DNA of 64,000 nt from an uncultured Pelagibacteraceae bacterium (GTDB lineage: Bacteria > Pseudomonadota > Alphaproteobacteria > Pelagibacterales > Pelagibacteraceae), in contig CACKZT010000002.1 of the NCBI GenBank assembly GCA_902604695.1, positions 62,001 through 126,000 on the forward strand, written 5' to 3'. Each line of letters begins with the position of its first letter. Within the stretch, counting starts at the first letter, position 1. The position numbers and the translations under genes were made by a program. Of the stretch, positions 55,751-61,948 are shown in pieces. A model generated the notes under the pieces. It had not been told where the DNA came from and did no database searches. It was given only the letters and a program-made list of their open reading frames with translations.

Positions 55751-57196
55751 TTAAGCTGCTTTTTCTTCTTTGTTTTTCTTAATCTTATTCTGAAGAAATT
55801 TTTTAATTTGATTTGAAGCATCTCTACCATCTCTTATAGCCCACACTACAAGAGAAGCTCCTCTCACTATGTCTCCCGCAGCAAATACACCATCAATATT
55901 AGTTTGCATTGTTTCTAGATCAATTTTGATAGTTCCCCACCTAGAAACTACGAGCTCCTCTGCGTTAAAAAGCTTTGGAATATTTTCTGGGTCAAACCCT
56001 AAGGATTTGATAACAAGATCGGCGTTTATCATATATTCTGAATTTTCTTTTATTTGTGGTTTTTTTCTACCTGAGGCATCCGGTTCACCAAGTTCCATCT
56101 TATTAATTTCAACTCCTGAAATATGATCATCACCCAGAAATTTTTTTGGACTTGTTAGCCATACAAATTCTACTCCTTCTTCCTCTGCATTAGCCACTTC
56201 TCTCACTGAACCAGGCATGTTATCTCTATCTCTTCTGTATAAGCATTTTACAGATTTTGCTTTTTGCCTTACTGCTGTTCTTACACAATCCATTGCTGTA
56301 TCTCCTCCACCTATAACGACAACATCTTTTCCCTCAGCATTTAAAGTTCCATTATCAAAAAGTTCTACTTTGTCTCCTAAGCCTTTTCGATTTGAAGCTG
56401 TTAAAAATTGCATTGCGGGAAATATGTTTTTAAGTTTATTGCCAGGAATTTCGATTTCTCTTGCTTTATACACTCCTGTTGCAATTAAAATAGCATCATG
56501 TTTTTCTTTTAATTCGTTTAAGCTTTTATTTTTTCCAACTTCAAAATTTTGGATAAATTTTATTCCACTATCTTTAAGTAATTTTGTTCTTCGCTCAACC
56601 ACAAATTTTTCTAGTTTAAAATTTGGAATTCCATAAATTAAAAGTCCACCTGGCCTGTCATATCGATCATAAATTGTAACTTGATATCCAGATTTTCTTA
56701 ATTCTTCAGCGCAAGCCATACCTGCGGGGCCTGCTCCGATTATTCCTATAGATTGTTTAAGTTCCTTTTTAACTTTAAATGGTTTTACCCAACCTTTTTC
56801 CCATGCGGTATCAGTAATATACTTTTCAATAGCTCCAATGGTAACAGTGCCATGACCTGATTGTTCGATTACACAATTACCTTCACAAAGTCTGTCTTGT
56901 GGACAAATTCTTCCACAAACTTCAGGCATGTTGTTTGTACTTTGAGAGATTTGATAAGCTTCCTGAATCCTGCCTTCAGCTGTTAATTTCAACCAGTCTG
57001 GAATATTATTGTGTAAGGGACAATGTACTTGGCAAAATGGAACCCCGCATTGAGAACATCTGCTTGATTGTTCTTTAGCTTTTTGATTTATAAACTCGTC
57101 ATAAATTTCAAGAAAATCTCCCTTTCTTTTGTCAGTTTTTCTCTTAGGAGGATTCTGTTTATTTAAATCAATAAATTTTAACATTTTTTCTTTCAT
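55751..57196 (-). CDS. gltD: Glutamate synthase small subunit
   Basis: Supplies NADPH electrons to GltB. The 481-residue protein has the N-terminal double 4Fe-4S domain (CSQCGVPFCQVHCPLHNNIP and CGRICPQDRLCEGNC), the FAD site GIIGAGPAGMACAEEL, the NADPH site VVIGGGDTAMDC and a C-terminal GVFAAGDIVRGASLVVWAI. The start could be 57196 or the methionine at 57184. It is the first gene of gltD-gltB. The region upstream carries a perfect 17-base dyad that may be its operator. Confidence 0.97.
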   Translation of the reverse strand: MKEKMLKFIDLNKQNPPKRKTDKRKGDFLEIYDEFINQKAKEQSSRCSQCGVPFCQVHCPLHNNIPDWLKLTAEGRIQEAYQISQSTNNMPEVCGRICPQDRLCEGNCVIEQSGHGTVTIGAIEKYITDTAWEKGWVKPFKVKKELKQSIGIIGAGPAGMACAEELRKSGYQVTIYDRYDRPGGLLIYGIPNFKLEKFVVERRTKLLKDSGIKFIQNFEVGKNKSLNELKEKHDAILIATGVYKAREIEIPGNKLKNIFPAMQFLTASNRKGLGDKVELFDNGTLNAEGKDVVVIGGGDTAMDCVRTAVRQKAKSVKCLYRRDRDNMPGSVREVANAEEEGVEFVWLTSPKKFLGDDHISGVEINKMELGEPDASGRKKPQIKENSEYMINADLVIKSLGFDPENIPKLFNAEELVVSRWGTIKIDLETMQTNIDGVFAAGDIVRGASLVVWAIRDGRDASNQIKKFLQNKIKKNKEEKAA

Positions 57197-57295
57197 GTGT
57201 TTAATTTATAGGAAGTAAGAGTAAGAAAAAAGAAAAAATAGGTAATAGTTATTGACCATTAATTTCAAAAAACCTCATTTTTAGTGATTGTTTTG

Positions 57296-57312
57296 TGCAT
57301 AGCTGATATGCA
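57296..57312. promoter_or_regulatory. Palindromic candidate operator between gltD and uppP
   Basis: TGCATA-GCTGA-TATGCA is a perfect dyad. Its outer TGCA-N9-TGCA halves have the same spacing as the NtrC-family consensus (TGCACC-N5-GGTGCA). It lies about 100 bases upstream of gltD and 47 upstream of uppP, in the largest truly gene-free gap of the window (57197-57358). NtrC/NtrX control of glutamate synthase would make biological sense for ammonium assimilation. The match is by spacing and outer bases only; the inner CC/GG of the consensus is not kept. Confidence 0.45.
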
Positions 57313-57358
57313 TTTGGAAAGTCATGAAAAAAACAATCTTAAGTTTTAGAAGTAAAAA

Positions 57359-58117
57359 ATGATTGAAATTTTTATTTTATCTATAATTCAAGGAATAACC
57401 GAGTTTATTCCTATTAGTTCCTCATCTCATTTAATCTTAATTTCTAATTTTTTAGAATTTAATAATCAAAGTTTGTCAGTAGATATTAGTTTGCATATTG
57501 GTTCTTTTCTAGCTGTAATATTTTTTTTTAAAAATGATATTTTCAATTTTGTAAAAAATAAAGAATTATTTTTAAAAATTCTTATTTCATCTTTACCTGT
57601 AATGGTAATTGGGTTTTTTTTAGTAAATTTTAATTTAATTGATCAGTTAAGAAGTATAAAAATTATAGGATTAACAACATTAATATTTGGAATTTTACTA
57701 TATTTTAGCGATAAGTTTGAGAGAAAAAATATAATAGAAAAAGATTTTAATTATAAATCAGCAATGATTATTGGTATATTGCAAGTGTTGTCATTAATCC
57801 CAGGGGTTAGTCGATCTGGTATTTCTATAACAGCTGCTAGATTTTTAAAATTTGATAGAGTAGACTCTGCTAAAATATCTTTTTTATTATCAATTCCAAC
57901 TTTAGCAGCGGTAAGTTTATTTGGTATTATAGACTTAGTGTCAAATAATAATTTAAATTTATCTTTGTATAATATTTTATCAATAATTTTATCTTTTATT
58001 TTTTCTTTAATCACTATAAAATTTTTCTTAAATTTTTTGAAAAAATTTAGTCTAAAAGTATTTGTAATTTATAGAGTTTTTGTTGGGTTGATGATAATTT
58101 TAATTTCTTATTTATAA
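57359..58117 (+). CDS. uppP: Undecaprenyl-diphosphatase
   Basis: Dephosphorylates undecaprenyl diphosphate to recycle the cell-wall lipid carrier; also gives bacitracin tolerance. The 252-residue, roughly eight-span protein carries the first active-site motif QGITEFIPISSSSHL near residue 10 and the second, PGVSRSGISITAARFL, near 142, with the key Glu, Ser and Arg residues. It is divergent from gltD and its end overlaps a 31-codon frame on the other strand by 6 bp. Confidence 0.96.
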   Translation: MIEIFILSIIQGITEFIPISSSSHLILISNFLEFNNQSLSVDISLHIGSFLAVIFFFKNDIFNFVKNKELFLKILISSLPVMVIGFFLVNFNLIDQLRSIKIIGLTTLIFGILLYFSDKFERKNIIEKDFNYKSAMIIGILQVLSLIPGVSRSGISITAARFLKFDRVDSAKISFLLSIPTLAAVSLFGIIDLVSNNNLNLSLYNILSIILSFIFSLITIKFFLNFLKKFSLKVFVIYRVFVGLMIILISYL

Positions 58118-58207
58118 AAAAAAAGTAAGAGCTAAAAGTATAAAAAATATAGCTAATAAGAAAAAAATTACTGCTTTTTGAAGTGGTAAATGAGTTAGAA
58201 ATTTCAT
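58112..58207 (-). CDS. Possible 31-residue membrane peptide
   Basis: An ATG-to-TAA frame lying between the 3' end of tRNA-Arg and the end of uppP. The predicted peptide has a short polar start (MKFLTHLPLQK) and one hydrophobic helix (AVIFFLLAIFFILLALTFFL). Its length suits a single membrane span. Nothing else explains 58118-58253. AT-rich DNA readily yields hydrophobic frames, and no Shine-Dalgarno sequence is obvious, so confidence is low. Confidence 0.35.
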   Translation of the reverse strand: MKFLTHLPLQKAVIFFLLAIFFILLALTFFL

Positions 58208-58253
58208 AATAAAAAGTTATAATTTAAAATTTTAATAATAACAATTATAATTT

Positions 58254-58330
58254 TGGTGCGCCTGCTAGGATTTGAACCCAGAACCTCCTGGTCCGTAGCC
58301 AAGCGCTCTATCCAGTTGAGCTACAGGCGC
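58254..58330 (-). tRNA. tRNA-Arg (ACG)
   Basis: The minus strand folds with acceptor GCGCCTG/CAGGCGC, discriminator A and encoded CCA, D-loop AACTGGATA with the normal GG, anticodon loop CTACGGA giving ACG (wobble A expected to become inosine), and T arm CTGGG-TTCAAAT-CCTAG. All canonical tertiary bases are present, unlike the tRNA-Phe of this window. It lies divergent from the thiolase gene. Confidence 0.96.
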
Positions 58331-58418
58331 ATAAAATACAATTATCAAAAAAAACTTAGTAAATAAAGACGTATAATCAAGCTTGTTATTTTATGTTTAA
58401 AACTCTAAATTGCAGCTT

Positions 58419-59600
58419 ATGATAGATAAAAATTCAGTAGTAATCACCGCAGCGGTTAGAACTGCAGTGGGATCTTTGGGTAAGTCTTTAAAAAATGTGC
58501 CTGGAGATGAACTTGGATCGGCGGTTATAACAGAAACGATCAAAAGATCAAATGTCACAAAAAATGATGTTGATGAAATTATTATGGGACAAGTTCTTAC
58601 TGGGGGTACTGGTCAAAATCCTGCAAGACAAGCTGCAATAAAATCCGGAATTCCCATAGAAAAACCAGCTTATGTAGTAAATCAGGTTTGTGGATCAGGT
58701 ATTAGATCTGTGGTTTCTGGATTCCAAAGCATTAAATCAGGTGATACGAAAATAGTAATTGCTGGTGGACAAGAGAATATGTCCTTAGCCCCTCATGCCG
58801 TGCATTTAAGAGATGGGAAAAAATTAGGTGATGATGAATTGATTGATACAATGATAAAAGACGGTTTGTGGGACGCATTTCATGGTTATCATATGGGAAA
58901 GACTGCTGAAAATATTGCAACAAAGTTTCAAATTACTAGAGATGATCAAGATAAATTTGCTCTTAAATCTCAACAAAAAGCTCTTTCAGCTCAAAAAAAA
59001 GATAAATTTAAAGAAGAAATTATAAATTTTAAAATAAAATCAAAAAAATCTGAAATAAATTTTAAAAAAGATGAGCATCCTAGAAATGGTATTACACTAG
59101 AGGCTCTTGGCAAACTTAAGCCAGTTTTTCAAAAAGATGGGACTGTTACTGCTGGAAATGCCTCAGGCATTAATGATGGTGCAGCTGCACTCACGATAAT
59201 GTCAGGAGAAGAGGTAAAAAATAGAAAAATAGATAGTTTAGCAACCATAAAATCTTGGGCGAGTTGTGGGGTTGAACCTGCTTTAATGGGAACTGGTCCT
59301 ATACCGTCTTCGAAAAAAGCCCTTAAATTAGCAGGATGGTCTGTAAAAGATGTTGATCTATTCGAAATTAACGAAGCATTTGCAGCTCAAAGTATTGCAG
59401 TTATTAACGCTCTTTCAATTCCAGAGGAAAAAATCAATGTAAATGGAGGTGCAATAGCTCTTGGACACCCGATTGGAGCATCTGGGACAAGAATACTTGT
59501 GACTTTAATACACGAAATGATAAGAAGGGATTTAAAAAAAGGCCTCGCAACACTATGTATTGGTGGTGGTATGGGCATAACAATGTGTATTGAAAGATAA
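58419..59600 (+). CDS. Acetyl-CoA acetyltransferase (acetoacetyl-CoA thiolase)
   Basis: Interconverts two acetyl-CoA and acetoacetyl-CoA. From the ATG at 58419 (a TTG at 58410 adds three residues) the protein is 393 residues. It has the acyl-accepting Cys91 in NQVCGSGIRS, the EINEAFAAQ segment, GHPIGASG with the catalytic His, and the second catalytic Cys in TLCIGGGMG. Length and motifs match biosynthetic/degradative tetrameric thiolases (AtoB/PhaA). The convergent acetoacetyl-CoA synthetase suggests it cleaves acetoacetyl-CoA to acetyl-CoA here. Confidence 0.95.
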   Translation: MIDKNSVVITAAVRTAVGSLGKSLKNVPGDELGSAVITETIKRSNVTKNDVDEIIMGQVLTGGTGQNPARQAAIKSGIPIEKPAYVVNQVCGSGIRSVVSGFQSIKSGDTKIVIAGGQENMSLAPHAVHLRDGKKLGDDELIDTMIKDGLWDAFHGYHMGKTAENIATKFQITRDDQDKFALKSQQKALSAQKKDKFKEEIINFKIKSKKSEINFKKDEHPRNGITLEALGKLKPVFQKDGTVTAGNASGINDGAAALTIMSGEEVKNRKIDSLATIKSWASCGVEPALMGTGPIPSSKKALKLAGWSVKDVDLFEINEAFAAQSIAVINALSIPEEKINVNGGAIALGHPIGASGTRILVTLIHEMIRRDLKKGLATLCIGGGMGITMCIER

Positions 59601-59749
59601 TGGAAATATCAAAACCTCTTAAGGGTAAAAAAAAACGTAAAATAAATAGAATGCCTGTTAGGCCTAGCGTGAAAGGATACTTGTTTTATTATTCCTTTTT
59701 CTGGATACTAATTTTATCTCTCTACGTCGCACATTTATTAAATAATTAA
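59600..59749 (+). CDS. 49-residue single-span membrane protein
   Basis: The ATG overlaps the thiolase TAA as TAATG, a common re-initiation junction in this genome. The frame encodes a basic N-terminus (MEISKPLKGKKKRKINRMP), then one membrane helix (GYLFYYSFFWILILSLYVAHLL) and ends after two asparagines. Its end overlaps the convergent acetoacetyl-CoA synthetase gene by 4 bp, so the gap between the two metabolic genes is filled exactly. Function unknown. The start junction, composition and fit make a real gene likely. Confidence 0.6.
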   Translation: MEISKPLKGKKKRKINRMPVRPSVKGYLFYYSFFWILILSLYVAHLLNN

Positions 59750-61677
59750 ACTTTAAGCTCTGGCAAGTTTTTAAAAAATTCTAAACTTTCTAGATTGGCT
59801 ATTGCTTCCTCATTATTAAGGACTTCTCCACTAATTATTTTTTTTACAGCTAATTCAACTATTTTTCCACTCTTTGTCCTTGGGATTTCAGGAACTTTGA
59901 TTATTATTGCTGGCACATGTTTTGGAGAACAATTTTTTCTAATTTTTTTTTTAATAAAATCTATTTTTTTATTATCTAAAGTCTCATTTTTTTTTGTGGT
60001 TACAAAGAGTATTATCCTAACATCATCTTTATAGTCTTGACCAACTACTAATCCCTCTGTTATAAAATCGATATCTTCTACCTGCTGATAGATTTCAGCT
60101 GTTCCAATTCTTACTCCTCCAGGATTCAGTGTTGTATCCGACCTTCCTCTCATTATAAAACCATTATTTGAGGTTCTTTCAATAAAGTCTCCGTGATACC
60201 AGATATTTTTAAATTTTTTAAAATATGCCTTATGATATTTTTCACCATTTTTGTCTCCCCAAAATTTTATTGGCATTGATGGAAAAGGTTGCTTAACAAC
60301 GAGTTCACCTTTTTCTCCATCCTCTGTGCTTTTTCCATTATTATTAAACACATCAACATCAATACCTAAGCTTTGTCCTTGAATTTCTCCTTTATAAACA
60401 CTTGAATATAAATTGCCTAAAACTAAGCAGCCAACCATGTCAGTTCCTCCCGCTATAGAAGCTAAATGCACATCCTTTTTTATATTTTCATAAACATAAT
60501 TAAAACTTTCTTCTGATAAAGGAGAGCCCGTAGAAGTTATTATTTTTATAGAATTCAAATTTAAATTTTTACTTGAGTAATTTTCATTTTTAAGGTGGTC
60601 AATATATTTTGCACTTACTCCAAAAAGATTAATATTATTATTTTGACAATATTCTAAAAGAATATCTAGTTTGGGATAAGTGGGAGATCCGTCAAATAAA
60701 TAAATTGATGAGCCTGTTGCCATTCCACCAATAAGCCAATTCCACATCATCCAGCCAGTTGTGGTATAGTAAAATATTTTCTCACCATCTCTCATATCGC
60801 AATGCAACATAAATTCTTTATTATGTTCTATCAAAACATTACCGGCACCGTGCGTAATACATTTTGGTTTGCCAGTCGTTCCACTAGAATAAAGTATATA
60901 AATTGGGTGGTTAAAATCAAATCTTTCAAAAAATTCATCTTTTTTTGAAATATTTATTGCTTTATAAAAATCAAGATAATTCGATAATTGATTTTTTTCT
61001 TTAGGATTATAAGAAAAAATAATTGTATGTTTTATTGAAGGAATCTTTTTCAATATATCTTTTACATTGTTAATTATATCAATTTTTTTTCCTCCGTAAA
61101 AATAATAGTTACAAGTAATCAATAGTTTTGGTTCAATTTGATTAAATCTATCTACAACACCTTGAGTTCCAAAATCAGGAGAACAAGAGGACCATATTAT
61201 TCCGTTTTTTGCACAAGCTAGAAAGCTAATAACTGACTCTATCTTATTTGGAACATAGGCAACTACTCTATCTCCTTTTTTTATATTTAATGTTTTTAAA
61301 TAATGTGAAAACTTACATACTTTTTCATAAAGAAGACTCCAGGAAATGCTTTCCTCATTCCCATTTTCAGACATAAAATTTATAGCAATATTATTTGATT
61401 TCTTTTTAAGAATATTTTCTGAGTAGTTAAGTTTCGAGTCTGGAAAAAATTTACTTTTATTAAAAATTTCATTTTTCTTAATAATTGTTTGACCTTTATC
61501 TCCAATAATTTTTGAATAGTCCCAAAACTTATCCCAGAAAATTTCTGGATTTGAAACACTCCATTTCCACAGCTTCTTAAAATTTTTGGAAGATTTAAAT
61601 TTAATAAAATTTGAAAAATCTTCTAATATTGAGTCTTGTGTTCTTTTCTGGGAAGGCTGCCAAAGCTTTTTATTCAT
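59746..61677 (-). CDS. aacS: Acetoacetyl-CoA synthetase
   Basis: ATP-dependent activation of acetoacetate to acetoacetyl-CoA. From the ATG at 61677 the protein is 643 residues. It shows the ANL-family P-loop ILYSSGTTGKPKCI near residue 265, the AacS-type YYTTTGWMMWNWLIG, GGTDMVGCLV, YHGDFIERTSNNGFIMRGRSDTTLNPGGVRIGTAEIY, and the C-terminal lysine in PRTKSGKIVELAVKK. Together these point to AacS over plain acetyl-CoA synthetase. With the neighbouring thiolase it would take acetoacetate to two acetyl-CoA. Two tiny genes precede it on the same strand. Confidence 0.9.
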   Translation of the reverse strand: MNKKLWQPSQKRTQDSILEDFSNFIKFKSSKNFKKLWKWSVSNPEIFWDKFWDYSKIIGDKGQTIIKKNEIFNKSKFFPDSKLNYSENILKKKSNNIAINFMSENGNEESISWSLLYEKVCKFSHYLKTLNIKKGDRVVAYVPNKIESVISFLACAKNGIIWSSCSPDFGTQGVVDRFNQIEPKLLITCNYYFYGGKKIDIINNVKDILKKIPSIKHTIIFSYNPKEKNQLSNYLDFYKAINISKKDEFFERFDFNHPIYILYSSGTTGKPKCITHGAGNVLIEHNKEFMLHCDMRDGEKIFYYTTTGWMMWNWLIGGMATGSSIYLFDGSPTYPKLDILLEYCQNNNINLFGVSAKYIDHLKNENYSSKNLNLNSIKIITSTGSPLSEESFNYVYENIKKDVHLASIAGGTDMVGCLVLGNLYSSVYKGEIQGQSLGIDVDVFNNNGKSTEDGEKGELVVKQPFPSMPIKFWGDKNGEKYHKAYFKKFKNIWYHGDFIERTSNNGFIMRGRSDTTLNPGGVRIGTAEIYQQVEDIDFITEGLVVGQDYKDDVRIILFVTTKKNETLDNKKIDFIKKKIRKNCSPKHVPAIIIKVPEIPRTKSGKIVELAVKKIISGEVLNNEEAIANLESLEFFKNLPELKV

Positions 61678-61682
61678 CAAAG

Positions 61683-61811
61683 TTAGATTAGCTTTAATGA
61701 ATTTATCTTAACAGATATTTTTTTAATAAAATCTTCTGTACAATTACTGCTTTGCTTAACTTTATTTCTTTTTTTTTTATAAATAGGTCTAATATCCATT
61801 GCATGGCTCAT
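61683..61811 (-). CDS. 42-residue basic hypothetical protein
   Basis: Frame from ATG 61811 to TAA 61683, beginning MSHAMDIRPIYKKKRNKVKQ and ending NSLKLI. It is soluble and basic with one cysteine. Its ATG overlaps the TGA of the 39-residue membrane protein as ATGA, and the acetoacetyl-CoA synthetase start lies five bases beyond its stop. The tight three-gene spacing argues for real translation, although I recognise no family. Confidence 0.5.
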   Translation of the reverse strand: MSHAMDIRPIYKKKRNKVKQSSNCTEDFIKKISVKINSLKLI

Positions 61812-61927
61812 TTGTGTATATTAAATAGTCTAAAAAAGGAGATAAATATGGCAAAAATTAAGCTTAGTATGACATTTTTCCCCATTCTTTGAAGTTTATT
61901 ATTCATTGAATTTTTAATATGTTCCAT
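61808..61927 (-). CDS. 39-residue single-span membrane protein
   Basis: Frame from ATG 61927 to TGA 61808. It has an amphipathic, polar first half (MEHIKNSMNNKLQRMGKN), then a hydrophobic helix (VILSLIFAIFISFFRLF) and a short basic end. It is the first of three consecutive minus-strand frames leading into acetoacetyl-CoA synthetase and is divergent from aceE by 21 bases. On the opposite strand an AAGGAG precedes a 14-codon frame at 61848, so the signal could be read the other way; the ATGA junction favours this strand. Confidence 0.5.
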   Translation of the reverse strand: MEHIKNSMNNKLQRMGKNVILSLIFAIFISFFRLFNIHK

Positions 61928-61948
61928 TCCAGTTTATAATAAGTATTT

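Noticed and set aside
55750-55830. Upstream extension of gltB by 27 residues
   Set aside because: The extra residues only re-read the gltD C-terminus in another frame, and the amidotransferase cysteine spacing fits the ATG at 55749.
61848-61892. A 14-codon plus-strand frame with a good AAGGAG site as a leader peptide for aceE
   Set aside because: No codon bias or attenuator hairpin follows, and the complementary strand has a longer frame with an ATGA junction; kept only as an alternative in the finding on the two tiny genes.
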